Of a stretch of DNA of 64,000 nucleotides, positions 52,040 to 61,562 are shown piece by piece. The notes beneath the pieces were generated by a model that was not told the DNA's origin, ran no database searches, and saw only the letters and a program-made list of their open reading frames with translations. Positions within the stretch are counted from its first letter, which is position 1. Each line of letters begins with the position of its first letter. This DNA comes from Cellvibrionaceae bacterium 1162T.S.0a.05 (GTDB lineage: Bacteria > Pseudomonadota > Gammaproteobacteria > Pseudomonadales > Cellvibrionaceae), in assembly GCA_000964245.1 (NCBI GenBank), contig LANB01000001.1, forward strand, positions 1,529,501 through 1,593,500, given 5' to 3'. Position numbers and translations under genes: made by a program.

Positions 52040-52709
52040 CTTTTGCGATTTTTCCGTCAACCATATAAATTTTGCGCCTGGCTCGGCGAATAACGCGTTC
52101 ATCATGCGTTGCTATCACGAAGGTGATATTGCGTTCCTGATTGAGCTGTTCGAACAAATCCATCAGGTTTTCTGCTGTGTGCGAATCGAGGTTGGCGGTG
52201 GGCTCGTCAGCCAGAACAAGATCCGGCTTGCTGACAATCGCGCGCGCAACCGCAACTCGCTGCTGTTGACCACCACTCAGTTGCGCAGGCCGACGATCTT
52301 CAAGGCCTTTTAAACCCACTTCTTCCAATAACGCGAGGCTCAGTTGCGCTCGCGTTGCGCTATTCACTCCCTGAAGCTCCATCACAAACTCAACATTCTC
52401 TCGTGCACTCAAAACCGGCACCAGGTTATATGCCTGAAAAACGAAGCCAATATTTTTCAAACGCAACTCAGCCAATTCACTTTTGCTGAGTTTTTCCAGG
52501 TAGTGGTCACCCAATTTAATACTGCCCACGTCTGGTCGATCCAGCCCGCCGATTGCATTTAAAAGTGTGGTTTTACCTGAACCGGATGGCCCGGACAGGC
52601 AAATAAAATCACCCTGGTTTACATCGAGATCAACATGGTCAAGACCGGTAATTTTTGAGTCGCCCTGAACAAAGGTGCGTATCAATGCTTTGCATTCCAC
52701 TACTTTCAT
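52017..52709 (-). CDS. ABC transporter ATPase, LolD/MacB type
   Basis: 230 residues with Walker A SGPSGSGKTTLLNAIGGLDR, Q-loop in FVFQAYNLVPVLSARENVEF, signature AQLSGGQQQRVAVARAIVSK and Walker B DLVLADEPTANLDSHTAENL. It is in the LolD/MacB/FtsE group that powers FtsX-type permeases rather than importers. It lies after two permease genes (10-base gap), so the three form one transporter. Confidence 0.95.
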   Translation of the reverse strand: MKVVECKALIRTFVQGDSKITGLDHVDLDVNQGDFICLSGPSGSGKTTLLNAIGGLDRPDVGSIKLGDHYLEKLSKSELAELRLKNIGFVFQAYNLVPVLSARENVEFVMELQGVNSATRAQLSLALLEEVGLKGLEDRRPAQLSGGQQQRVAVARAIVSKPDLVLADEPTANLDSHTAENLMDLFEQLNQERNITFVIATHDERVIRRARRKIYMVDGKIAKDEQVDAA

Positions 52710-52718
52710 GACAATGTC

Positions 52719-53939
52719 CTAATTTACATTCATTGCTTCTATTGGCTTTAAACGCGAGGCTTTAAAGGCCGGTAAAAAACTCGCGGAAACCCCCAGCAAA
52801 ATCACAATTAAATTCGCCGTTAAAATATCCCGGGTTTCGAGGCTTGGATATAAGGTTGCGCCGACACCCATTTTGGCCATCCCCTCTGCAACTACACTGA
52901 TATCAATACCGCTTTCCATGGGTTTGATTGCCAACCATGCGAGGCCGGTTCCCAGCGTTAGACCCAACACCAGTAAAAATAGCGACTCAAACAAAACCTG
53001 AGAGAGTATCAAGCGCGGTTTCATGCCCAGTGACAACATCAGACCAAATTCTCGCGTGCGTTCAAACACTGCCATGATCAGTGTATTCACCAAGCCAAAA
53101 GACAAGGCAATAAAAACAACCAACATCCAGATCAATACAAAACCATCCATCATGCCCAGCGTTGCAGCAAGCAATTTATTCAGATGCCGCCAATCCTGAA
53201 TTTTCTGGTTTTGTTCCAATTTTGACTCGATGACGGTTTTTCGTGCTGCTAAATCTCGAAAGTTCTCTTCGCGTGTTTCTATCTCGCTTATTTGATTTTT
53301 AATACCGAGAATTTTTTGGGTATAACCTTGATCGAGAAAAATAAATTGTTCTTCGGTTGCTCTTAATTCTGCCTGATAAATACCGACAATACGTACACCG
53401 ACATCGACAATATTATTGTCCGGGTCCTGGCTCATGATCACAATACGCTTGCCCAATTCCGTTTCCAGCTTTTCCGCCAGTTTTTTCCCAATTAACACGC
53501 CTTTTTCTTTTTCAGCTTTGAGATAGCGCCCTTCGACAATACTGTCGGCCAGAAAAGATAAGGCTTTTTCCTTCTCGCTTTCGATGCCCATCAACATAAC
53601 ACCGCGGCTTTCACGTTCGGAGTTCACCACTGCGGGCACTCGCACACGCGTTGTCCACGCCGGGCTGTTGTTCAACTCGGCAATCAATTCCGGGCCGGGA
53701 TAGGGCAAGCTGTTATTGATAGCGGGGTCATCGAGGTAATTTTCGTGATGGATTTGGATATGGCCGGTAAACGTGTTTAATCCATTTTCAACCATTTGAT
53801 CAACCATGCCGCGCATCAGTGCCGTCATAAATATCATGGCCCAAACACCAATAGTGATCGCAGACAACATAATGAAAGTGCGCCGGTGATTTCGCCAAAG
53901 GTTACGCCAGGCAAGTTGGCTGAGCAGGGAGATATTCAT
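52719..53939 (-). CDS. FtsX/MacB-type permease 2
   Basis: 406 residues. Opening LAWRNLWRNHRRTFIMLSAI, a membrane helix, about 230 residues of extracytoplasmic domain (GHIQIHHENYLDDPAINNSL), then three helices with the FtsX pattern (VNTLIMAVFERTREFGLMLS). Similar openings in the next permease show that the two arose by duplication. The start codon shares its A with the preceding TAA stop (TAATG). Together they make a heterodimeric transporter of the MacB/LolCE fold. Confidence 0.93.
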   Translation of the reverse strand: MNISLLSQLAWRNLWRNHRRTFIMLSAITIGVWAMIFMTALMRGMVDQMVENGLNTFTGHIQIHHENYLDDPAINNSLPYPGPELIAELNNSPAWTTRVRVPAVVNSERESRGVMLMGIESEKEKALSFLADSIVEGRYLKAEKEKGVLIGKKLAEKLETELGKRIVIMSQDPDNNIVDVGVRIVGIYQAELRATEEQFIFLDQGYTQKILGIKNQISEIETREENFRDLAARKTVIESKLEQNQKIQDWRHLNKLLAATLGMMDGFVLIWMLVVFIALSFGLVNTLIMAVFERTREFGLMLSLGMKPRLILSQVLFESLFLLVLGLTLGTGLAWLAIKPMESGIDISVVAEGMAKMGVGATLYPSLETRDILTANLIVILLGVSASFLPAFKASRLKPIEAMNVN

Positions 53940-55162
53940 TAGGGCGCCCTCATAGCCTGAACAATGCGCAAACGTCGCAATCGCAGTACAGGATAAATCG
54001 CCGCCAATATCGAGGCGCTGAATACCAGCAAGGGACCTGCCATTGCTGAGCGCAAATCAATTTCGAGATACATCCGCGAAGGGATATTGAACTCCGCGGC
54101 CATTTCTTCCATACCGGGAAAACTGACACCGGTTTGCCCGAGTATGGCGACAACGATTAACCCCAAGCCGATTCCCAACAATAATCCGAGCAAGGCCATG
54201 AGCAAGGCCTCAAGTAAAACCAGGCTTGCCAAGCGCAGGGTATTCAGACCGAGCGCCATCATAATGCCGTATTCTTTCGTGCGCTCCAGCACTGACATTA
54301 ACTGGGTATTCAACACACTGAAAGCGACGAGAATAATTAACACGCTGTACATGAACCATGAGGAGGCCATATCACTTTGAATGGATTGCTTGAGTTCGGG
54401 TAATAATTTGTTCCAATCACGCACCACAACGTCTTCGCCAAGCTCAGGGATTTTAGTCAACAGGGTATCAACACTATCAACGGAAGGTGTGAGGGCCACC
54501 ACACGATGAATTTCGCCTTCCATTGCAAAAATTGCATCAAAATCTTCGAGATGAATAAAGGCTAGATTGCGATCGACTTCCTGCACGCCCGTTTCAAGCG
54601 TACCCACCAGGGTTGCTATCGCAGCGGCTGTCGAGCCATCTTTCGCGCTACCGAATAAGGTCAGCTCATCACCCAATTTTATTTTCAGGTTTTTCGCGAG
54701 GCGCGACCCCAGTACGATTTCTATTTGCTCTTCATTGGCCTGCAAATAACGGCCATCTTTCAACAAACCTGGCAACGAGGAGATTGATGCTTCCTTGTTC
54801 GCCTCCACTCCGATAATTTGTATGCCGTAACTTCGTTCGCGGCTGGATGCCAATACAAAGGCTTCGCTGCGACGGACAAGGACGTCGATACCGTCTTGAT
54901 TTTCCAGGGCCTCAAGCGTGCTTTTCGAAAGCTGAAAGCTGTTTTCTATTCGTGGTTTATCGAAGTAGGCGGGGTGTTGAATTTGAAAATGGCCCGTGAG
55001 CATGCGCAAGCTATTGTCGACCATCATGCCGTACATCGCGTACTGCCAGGTAATTAAAAACACCAACAAAACATTGGAAAAAACCATTGCCCCCGTTGTG
55101 AGCCATGTTCGGCGTTTGTGTCGCCAGAGATTTCGCCAGGCAAGACGGAGGCTAATGGGCAT
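53939..55162 (-). CDS. FtsX/MacB-type permease 1
   Basis: 407 residues, paralogous to the next permease. Shared features are LAWRNLWRHKRRTWLTTGAM, the periplasmic GHFQIQHPAYFDKPRIENSF and the FtsX region LNTQLMSVLERTKEYGIMMA. Each half has four membrane helices and a periplasmic domain as in LolC/LolE. The order with a LolA-like protein upstream suggests handling of a lipidated or amphipathic substrate between the two membranes. Confidence 0.93.
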   Translation of the reverse strand: MPISLRLAWRNLWRHKRRTWLTTGAMVFSNVLLVFLITWQYAMYGMMVDNSLRMLTGHFQIQHPAYFDKPRIENSFQLSKSTLEALENQDGIDVLVRRSEAFVLASSRERSYGIQIIGVEANKEASISSLPGLLKDGRYLQANEEQIEIVLGSRLAKNLKIKLGDELTLFGSAKDGSTAAAIATLVGTLETGVQEVDRNLAFIHLEDFDAIFAMEGEIHRVVALTPSVDSVDTLLTKIPELGEDVVVRDWNKLLPELKQSIQSDMASSWFMYSVLIILVAFSVLNTQLMSVLERTKEYGIMMALGLNTLRLASLVLLEALLMALLGLLLGIGLGLIVVAILGQTGVSFPGMEEMAAEFNIPSRMYLEIDLRSAMAGPLLVFSASILAAIYPVLRLRRLRIVQAMRAP

Positions 55163-55191
55163 AAGCGGCGGTGTCCTTATCGCGAGGGCGC

Positions 55192-55995
55192 CTAGTCGCG
55201 AGGGTTTCTCAAATTGGAAAGGGTGAACACACTGTCAGCAAGTTCGATATTGAAGTCCACGGTATGCAAAATAATCTCGGTCCAGTGATCTTCCTCTTCG
55301 ATATCCAGCATGCGTTGCCGTGTCGCAACCGGTCGACCATCCAGTTCCTGGATTTCCAGGGTGTCCATGCGCTTAACCAGAATACCATCCTGATCGTAAA
55401 ACGCTTCACTCAGCATGACATGGTCGTCGCGAACGCGTATCACTTGCTTGCCCCAGACAACGGCAGCATCTTCATGGGGTATCGCTTCAATTTCGTACAC
55501 CTTATGCCCGTCCTGCTCGTGTATCGCAGTGAGTTTATGCGAATAGCTATGCACGATCTCATCGGCTTTGGAAATGTCCTTATTGCTAAAGTCAGAGCCC
55601 ATCCAGCTCTGATTCATCATCGAAGAGGGCACTTTGATTACCCTGTTTACTTTTGGCGAGAAGGTCCACATGCCCTTATCGAGTGTGAGTGTGCCGGTTC
55701 CAATGTCTTTTTTGGGTGCGGTCACACGGACCAGGGAATCCTTATCACCGCGGGTCCAGCCGCGCATACTCACTGACCGCTCCCAATCGGGACGATGAAT
55801 ACGCATGGTCATTTCTGAATACGAAGACATGCCACGCCAATTATCGATTGCAGCCTTTAATATCGCTTTGGCCTGTATTTCAGGGGTCGATTCAGTTGGG
55901 GGTTCAGCGGCTTGTGCGAGAAGCGTGTGGCTATTGAGGCTCAATAAAATCAAGCACAATAAAAGCCCACTACATTGAAGAAGTGATTTGAACAT
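55192..55995 (-). CDS. Outer-membrane lipoprotein-sorting-like (LolA fold) periplasmic protein
   Basis: About 267 residues from ATG 55995 (MFKSLLQCSGLLLCLILLSL), signal peptide with cleavage near AQA. The mature part has the LolA/LolB-like half-barrel pattern of periplasmic lipoprotein-sorting relatives: SYSEMTMRIHRPDWERSVSM, GTLTLDKGMWTFSPKVNRVI and SSMMNQSWMGSDFSNKDI. It would carry a hydrophobic cargo across the periplasm. First gene of the five-gene operon. Canonical LolA and LolCDE are presumably elsewhere in the genome. Confidence 0.85.
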   Translation of the reverse strand: MFKSLLQCSGLLLCLILLSLNSHTLLAQAAEPPTESTPEIQAKAILKAAIDNWRGMSSYSEMTMRIHRPDWERSVSMRGWTRGDKDSLVRVTAPKKDIGTGTLTLDKGMWTFSPKVNRVIKVPSSMMNQSWMGSDFSNKDISKADEIVHSYSHKLTAIHEQDGHKVYEIEAIPHEDAAVVWGKQVIRVRDDHVMLSEAFYDQDGILVKRMDTLEIQELDGRPVATRQRMLDIEEEDHWTEIILHTVDFNIELADSVFTLSNLRNPRD

Positions 55996-56083
55996 AAGAC
56001 ATCCATTATCTAAAACCGGCTTTGGCAACTCACCCAGGGCAAGTCGGTGACATTTTATCTATTGGACGTACGAGAAAGTAAAA

Positions 56084-56109
56084 GTTCCAGCCCCTACAGG
56101 AGCTGGAAC
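56084..56109 (-). terminator. Terminator after the cold-shock gene
   Basis: GTTCCAGC..GCTGGAAC stem (longer with partial pairing), ten bases past the csp stop, followed by TTTT on the minus strand. Confidence 0.85.
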
Positions 56110-56118
56110 CTGAAAACT

Positions 56119-56328
56119 TTATATGGCGACGATATTCTCAGCCTGAGGGCCTTTTTGCCCCTGGGTGATGTTGAACTCAACTTTCTGGCCTTCAGCGAGG
56201 GTTTTGAAACCGTCACCTTGAATGGCACTGAAGTGAGCGAATACGTCGGGACCCGACTCTTGGGAGATAAAACCAAAACCTTTAGTTTCGTTGAACCACT
56301 TTACGGTTCCGGTAACTTTGTCAGACAT
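56119..56328 (-). CDS. Cold-shock protein, CspA family
   Basis: 69 residues from ATG 56328 ([20 protein letters not shown]), the exact size of CspA. RNP1 KGFGFI and RNP2 DVFAHF (usually VFVHF) bind single-stranded nucleic acid. The in-frame extension to 56373 is 5' untranslated. Acts as an RNA chaperone; whether it is cold-induced cannot be told. Confidence 0.95.
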   Translation of the reverse strand: MSDKVTGTVKWFNETKGFGFISQESGPDVFAHFSAIQGDGFKTLAEGQKVEFNITQGQKGPQAENIVAI

Positions 56329-56548
56329 AGATTGTTCCTGTAAAAAATAAAGCAAAAGCCTCACACATAACATTGTTGTGAGGGTGGAGCGGTTGTAGCA
56401 AAAGTGGGCTGGTGTTTCTTAGCTGCAGGCGGGTGTACATCGAGTGTCGCGATACAAGTTAGAAATTGACGCAGTTCCTTCTTTCAACTGTGCCCCGAGT
56501 CTAAAGAGATTTGTACCAAAGTCAAATGAAGAATGTGTCATCAAAGCA

Positions 56549-56989
56549 CTATTCTTCATCAATTAGGGCCTGAATGGTGTCTTCGGCATCCAGGATGGCG
56601 TCTCGGACCGCTTTCAGCTCTTCTTCACTCAGTTCGCCATAGTTTCGTGGCCATGGCCAACCGTAACCCCACCTGAACTGAGTAGGCCAATATGGCGAGC
56701 CTCCAACACGCACTCCAGCCAACATCACCAGGGCAATTTCCTCTTCTCCCACTGATGCAACACAACGCTGCAAGGCCTTGTCGGCTTCCAGCCTCTGACT
56801 GTAGGTGCCGCCCTGCCAGTAGGCGAAGTCGTGAGCTGTGCAGCATTTCAACCAAAGTTGTTTTTGCTCAGGCGTTCCTTCGGGAAAAGCACTGCATCCG
56901 TCTGAAGTAAACGGCGCCAACTCAGCCGCTACGACACATTGGCAAAACAAACAGAATAAAAGTGCACCATGCTTGAAACACAACGTCAT
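56549..56989 (-). CDS. Small secreted protein with phospholipase A2-like motif
   Basis: 146 residues with a signal peptide (cleavage near CVVA-AEL). FTSDGCSAFPEG followed by WLKCCTAHDFAYWQGG is the CCxxHDxxY pattern of the PLA2 catalytic helix, and a long helix with RLEADKALQRCV follows. The His-Asp dyad and the calcium-loop Gly are present in outline. It may hydrolyse phospholipids or be a fold relative without activity. Single gene. Confidence 0.75.
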   Translation of the reverse strand: MTLCFKHGALLFCLFCQCVVAAELAPFTSDGCSAFPEGTPEQKQLWLKCCTAHDFAYWQGGTYSQRLEADKALQRCVASVGEEEIALVMLAGVRVGGSPYWPTQFRWGYGWPWPRNYGELSEEELKAVRDAILDAEDTIQALIDEE

Positions 56990-57175
56990 AAGCCAACACT
57001 TACAAAACCCTAAAAAACCACTATATCACGCCAGGACTTGCACAGTGCGCAGAGGGGGATTTTGAGAAAACGCCTTCCATGACATAGAGCTGGACAGAGC
57101 AAATAATGACAAACGACATTATGCCGGGGTGCTGGCGCGATTCTTCAAAATACCGTACGCGAGGTTTCGGGTGTT

Positions 57176-58219
57176 TTACTGTTTGCCTTTTAAATCTTTA
57201 GGTGCCCCTCCACCACCAGTGTGGTCTGGCAAGATTTGAATACCGTCCACCTCTCCCGGTAATCGAGGATTTACTGTTGGCGTTTTTTGCTGGAAGGTAT
57301 TGGACATCCCCTCATTGCAGGTCATGCTGTATTGTTTTTGTGGGCTTTGAAAATTGTCACTTACACCAATTATCCGCAGCTTACCTGTTTCTTTACCTGG
57401 CCCGTTGTCAACCGGGAAACTGTGCGCAAAATTTACATAGCCCGTGTTGTTTGTTGTAACCTGGTAAATGTTGGAAAGTTTTCTGTTCAGGTTTTTGTCG
57501 ATATGTTCATAGCGGAAGCGAATGGTTTGCATGTTTTTATTTGTGGAAAAAGCACCCTTTAGATCGACCCGACAGGCCCCCCCCATAGTCACAGTTTTAT
57601 CCACTACGAACTGAATATTATTAAACACCAGTGGCTGCTGGTAACCAGTCGCTCGACAGAAAGCTTTTACGTCCAGAAAATCTTCGGCGGGGCTGGTATA
57701 CACGTTGTCAAACGTCGTGCCACAGGTGGCCTGATACTTGAGGCCGATGCCTACATCAACATCATTCACAAAGAAATTCGCCGCCAGGATATTTTCGAGG
57801 CTGTGCCCTTGTGCGAGGCCCTGATCAATTCGGCTGTTGCATGCGGCAATTAAATCCGGGTTGTTTGCCGACAAAGGAAAATTCACACTGTGTGTCGCCC
57901 ATGCCTTTCCCTTGTTTCCCGATATGTGTTTATTCCCGGCCGTAAAATTGATCGGATAGTGTTGATTCCCGAGGATTAACTGAAAACTTTTAATTTTTCC
58001 GTTATCGCAACCCCCACGAAATTCAAGATTTAAGGGCAAGGATACCGCATCGCTTTGGGCATATTTGGATTTGTCCATCGCCGTCGCTTTTACCGGCACT
58101 TGCGCGCTTCCGTTATTCTGTATTCTGACATCGAAACCCAGGTTTGCCTGGGCACTGCCAAAGCAAAACAGGCTTACCAAAAAAAGCGTGTTGCGTATTC
58201 CGTTATTCTGATGCGCCAT
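57176..58219 (-). CDS. Secreted protein 4 of the barrel operon, unknown
   Basis: 347 residues with a signal peptide (FLVSLFCFGSAQA). The mature part is beta-rich with about ten cysteines in CDNGKI, AACNSR, ATCGTT, AFCRAT, GACRVD, MTCNEG, likely disulfide-linked, and ends in a Gly-rich tail. No family recognised. Its start overlaps the preceding gene by 17 bases, so it is co-translated with it. Confidence 0.72.
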   Translation of the reverse strand: MAHQNNGIRNTLFLVSLFCFGSAQANLGFDVRIQNNGSAQVPVKATAMDKSKYAQSDAVSLPLNLEFRGGCDNGKIKSFQLILGNQHYPINFTAGNKHISGNKGKAWATHSVNFPLSANNPDLIAACNSRIDQGLAQGHSLENILAANFFVNDVDVGIGLKYQATCGTTFDNVYTSPAEDFLDVKAFCRATGYQQPLVFNNIQFVVDKTVTMGGACRVDLKGAFSTNKNMQTIRFRYEHIDKNLNRKLSNIYQVTTNNTGYVNFAHSFPVDNGPGKETGKLRIIGVSDNFQSPQKQYSMTCNEGMSNTFQQKTPTVNPRLPGEVDGIQILPDHTGGGGAPKDLKGKQ

Positions 58220-59468
58220 GGGTCTGGCCCTCCAAATATTGAATCGGGATCATTTGACTTTGTGCAACTTTTTCACCATCCGCCCTGAAAGCCACAATTC
58301 GCCAAAAATAATGCTCACCGTGTGTGAGTTTGCTTAACACAATATTTCCAGCCAGGGTTTTTGTTTCACCGGCAGGTAGCAAGAGACCGGTAAGCAAGTT
58401 CAGTTGCGGGTCAGGGCCTTGTTGCGATTTTGGAAACGCGAGAATTTGTAATTGATACATTGCTGCGTCGCGCACTTCGGGCCATTGAAAAGGCGTTTGT
58501 GAATCAAACGCGCTGTTGTTTGGCTGTAAACCAAAAAGTTCGATGATTGCCGGGCTCGCATCGAGCACTTGATAACCCACTACCGTACTGATTAGCTCGC
58601 TGGGGCACGAAAGATCCTGTTCGGTATCGGTCAATGTTTGCCTTTCAGTCGTTGAGACACAAAAACGCAGGTAGTAACGCCCGCTTAATTCTGTGGGCAA
58701 CGCGGGGCTACGAATTTCTGTGCGTTCAAAGTCACTCAGTTGTTGATTAACAAGATGCAGCACACGGAAAACAGGCTGCGCTGAACTCGTTGCGGGGTCA
58801 GCAATTTGCCACTCGCCACGCAACAGGCCATTACCGCGATAACTGACTTCCAAAAGAGCGTGCAGCTGGTCGCCACGATCCACGAATTTCACATTTTTAA
58901 AATCGCTAAATCGCAGTTCAAGGCGCGTTAAATCGAGTGCTTGGCCGGATATCGCTACCGGAGGCGCGTCACCTCCATCACCGATGGTTGGGGGTGGAGA
59001 ACTTGGCGGAGAATCTGGCGGGGGTACCGTTGTTGGTGTATCCACAAGTGTGATCGCCATCAAACTGATTACCTGGCTACCGTCACCATCTCTGAAAACA
59101 CGAATGTATTCAATGTCGCGTACACCTAACATCCACCACATTTGAAGCTGCGATTGACTTAGCGACAGTGTCTCCGGTGTCATTACCGCTTGCGGCACGG
59201 TTGTTCCCGTGGGCGCAAGTACATTCAAAGGCATATTCACTTGTAACAGTGAGCCATCACTGCCCACTTCATAATACTCTCCCCGTGGGGACAAGGCATT
59301 ATTCTCGCTCAAGGTCACAGTCCACACGGCATTCACTAACAGATCTTCGTTGATGTTTACTTCAAGGTTTGCAGGTGATACGACAACACTTTCAATTGTG
59401 GCCTGAGATTGCGCAGCAAAAAGAAATCCGCTAGCGACAATTAAAAATGAAAAAAAACGGTGGATCAT
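58203..59468 (-). CDS. Secreted Ig/fibronectin-like protein 3 of the barrel operon
   Basis: About 421 residues from ATG 59468 (MIHRFFSFLIVASGFLFAAQ), signal peptide. Residues about 28-140 look like an Ig-type domain, followed by a Pro-rich linker (PPPDSPPSSPPPTIGDGG), a second beta-rich domain with two cysteine-containing regions (RFCVST, LSCPSE), and a C-terminal fibronectin-like domain (FQWPEVRDAAMYQLQILAF, GEHYFWRIVAFRADGEKV). This suggests an extended surface or periplasmic protein. It overlaps the barrel gene by four bases. Confidence 0.72.
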   Translation of the reverse strand: MIHRFFSFLIVASGFLFAAQSQATIESVVVSPANLEVNINEDLLVNAVWTVTLSENNALSPRGEYYEVGSDGSLLQVNMPLNVLAPTGTTVPQAVMTPETLSLSQSQLQMWWMLGVRDIEYIRVFRDGDGSQVISLMAITLVDTPTTVPPPDSPPSSPPPTIGDGGDAPPVAISGQALDLTRLELRFSDFKNVKFVDRGDQLHALLEVSYRGNGLLRGEWQIADPATSSAQPVFRVLHLVNQQLSDFERTEIRSPALPTELSGRYYLRFCVSTTERQTLTDTEQDLSCPSELISTVVGYQVLDASPAIIELFGLQPNNSAFDSQTPFQWPEVRDAAMYQLQILAFPKSQQGPDPQLNLLTGLLLPAGETKTLAGNIVLSKLTHGEHYFWRIVAFRADGEKVAQSQMIPIQYLEGQTHGASE

Positions 59469-61519
59469 TGTCCTTCTCCATCTGCCCAAAAAACTTCTAC
59501 GCCCAACACGATTTGATAGTTGTCATTTTTTACTAAGGGGTCGCTATTAAACTGATTTTCATTTTCACTCCAGCTGCCATTGAGCGAGAGAGTGACACCC
59601 GGTTTTTGTCCTTTGGCTTCCTTCGCCTGCCAATTCAAGCTGAGCGTACTTTGTCGGCGTTGGTAGTTCTGGGTGGCGAGGCCTTCGGCGTACACCGCAT
59701 CCTGTTTGTTCATGTTGTAATTGAGATGAACACCCAGACGGTTTTTTAATAATTGCGCTGAAAGGTTTAACCCGGCATTAAAAGCCTCCTGGGCATTGCG
59801 GCTGTCTTTAACGCCGTAGTCTGTCCATTGCAGTACGGGCGAAATCGTCCAGTTTTTCATTGCCTGTACATGCAAACTCAGGGACGTAAAACGGTTTTCG
59901 GTGTCGGGGCTGGGAGTAAAAACGCCAAGTAACGGGTCGGAGAAAGCAGCCGCCGCATTCTCAAAACGCACGACACCGTGCTGTAAAGACCAATTCAATT
60001 TCTGCCGTTGAAAGGTTGCCGTGATATGGTTTTCGTGGGTCGTATCATCGAGATGGTAACCAACAAGGTTGACATCACTATCGCGCTGATTGCGATTCGT
60101 TTTCGCCGCACTGAGAGACAAACTCGGTTGACCGATAGCACGCCAGAATGGGTTGCTTTGTTGCAACAACGGCGTGTATTGCAATTGCACCTGGGATTTC
60201 GTACTTTCCTGCTTTGCCTGGTCTGGTTGCGCATCAAGGTTGTTGCTTGATCGCGTTTGACCCAGCAATAAAGAAAAGCGCGTCCATCCCACGTTTAGCA
60301 TGCTTTGATCAATACGCACATCCCGCGGCAGACTGATATTGGCAAGCGAGTAATAGTGCTCACCGACATGCTGACTTTGCCAGCTGACGTTCCACTGTTT
60401 TACCTTCAAGGGTGCCAACGCATCTTTAAGCGAACCCTGACTGTTCACGTTCACCAGAAAGCGGGTCGCTTCATCCTTTTGTTTGTCTTCTCCCACACCA
60501 ATTCCGTCGCTATCGAATTGAGAATGGGCTTTTTGCGCGTGTAAATGCAAGGCGTTTTCCAACCAACGTGAGTCTGCAGCAAGATGCCAGGTCGAACCAC
60601 CGAGTGTTGGCGCATTGTCTTCATTCAAATCTGCCAAATAGATAATGCCTGTACCCAGGTTTTTAGTTTGCCCCTTGATAAACCCACTGCTCAGTCGCAA
60701 TCGTTCAGGGTGTTCTTTAAACACCGAGAAATCCAGCGTGGAGCCATAGCTCCTTTGCTGTTTGTCTGTGGGTAACAGTTGTTCATCCACCGCCAACGCG
60801 GGATCACTGTTTATGTAGAAGGTATTCAGTTGATAGCGTCCTGATTCACTTTCCAGCGAGGTGCTGAGCCCGCGCCGATCAAAACCATTGAATACCAAAC
60901 CTTGCCGCTGAATAGTTTGATTACCGAGACTGAAGCCGAGGTTACCGACAGCGGTCTTTTTATTGGCGCCAACTTTAAAGTGGGCTAACTCGAGTTTTTT
61001 CCCACTTTGGGTTTGGCTGTCCGATCGGTGCTGCGCCTGGATTGCAGAATGGAACGCTGTGTTTCTCCCGGAAAAACGTGCTTGAGACTGAAGAGCCGAT
61101 TCACTTAGCAAATCGACGGTATGACTGAAATCTTCCTTCGCACTTTCATCAATACGCTGTGTTGCTTTTGTCCGTAAATGAATACCTTTTTGCCAACTTG
61201 CACGATAGATATCGAGCTTATCTTCATACACCAGAATTTGATTGCCTGAAGGCTCGACCAAAAATATCTGTAGCGGATAGCGGCCGGGCTCAAGCGCAGA
61301 GGGCGATTGAATACGAACAAGATTTTTTTCACGGCTCAACAGCGCGCTGATATCGTATTGCCCGAGTATTGCGCGCAGCGTTGATTGTTCCAACTGACTT
61401 TCATCGACATTGATCAGTGCAACTTCCAGGTTTTCAGCCTGCGCAAGATCCAGGCCCTGCAGGGCAAGGCTTGTGTTGCTTAACAACATCAAACTCAATA
61501 AAACGACTTTCGCCTTCAT
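59465..61519 (-). CDS. Large barrel-like outer-membrane protein 2 of the operon
   Basis: About 684 residues from ATG 61519 (MKAKVVLLSLMLLSNTSLAL), signal peptide. Residues 25-110 look like a periplasmic beta domain (YPLQIFLVEPSGNQILVYED), and the rest alternates short hydrophobic strands with polar turns (TAVGNLGFSLGNQTIQRQGL, WTISPVLQWTDYGVKDSRNA), as in outer-membrane barrels. It ends YQIVLGVEVFWADGEGQ. This resembles an usher or porin-like barrel in outline, but no family is recognised. It should be the outer-membrane platform of the operon. Confidence 0.72.
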   Translation of the reverse strand: MKAKVVLLSLMLLSNTSLALQGLDLAQAENLEVALINVDESQLEQSTLRAILGQYDISALLSREKNLVRIQSPSALEPGRYPLQIFLVEPSGNQILVYEDKLDIYRASWQKGIHLRTKATQRIDESAKEDFSHTVDLLSESALQSQARFSGRNTAFHSAIQAQHRSDSQTQSGKKLELAHFKVGANKKTAVGNLGFSLGNQTIQRQGLVFNGFDRRGLSTSLESESGRYQLNTFYINSDPALAVDEQLLPTDKQQRSYGSTLDFSVFKEHPERLRLSSGFIKGQTKNLGTGIIYLADLNEDNAPTLGGSTWHLAADSRWLENALHLHAQKAHSQFDSDGIGVGEDKQKDEATRFLVNVNSQGSLKDALAPLKVKQWNVSWQSQHVGEHYYSLANISLPRDVRIDQSMLNVGWTRFSLLLGQTRSSNNLDAQPDQAKQESTKSQVQLQYTPLLQQSNPFWRAIGQPSLSLSAAKTNRNQRDSDVNLVGYHLDDTTHENHITATFQRQKLNWSLQHGVVRFENAAAAFSDPLLGVFTPSPDTENRFTSLSLHVQAMKNWTISPVLQWTDYGVKDSRNAQEAFNAGLNLSAQLLKNRLGVHLNYNMNKQDAVYAEGLATQNYQRRQSTLSLNWQAKEAKGQKPGVTLSLNGSWSENENQFNSDPLVKNDNYQIVLGVEVFWADGEGQ

Positions 61520-61562
61520 GGCTAACAACAACTCCGGTGATGACTTTTTTAGCCAGGATATT

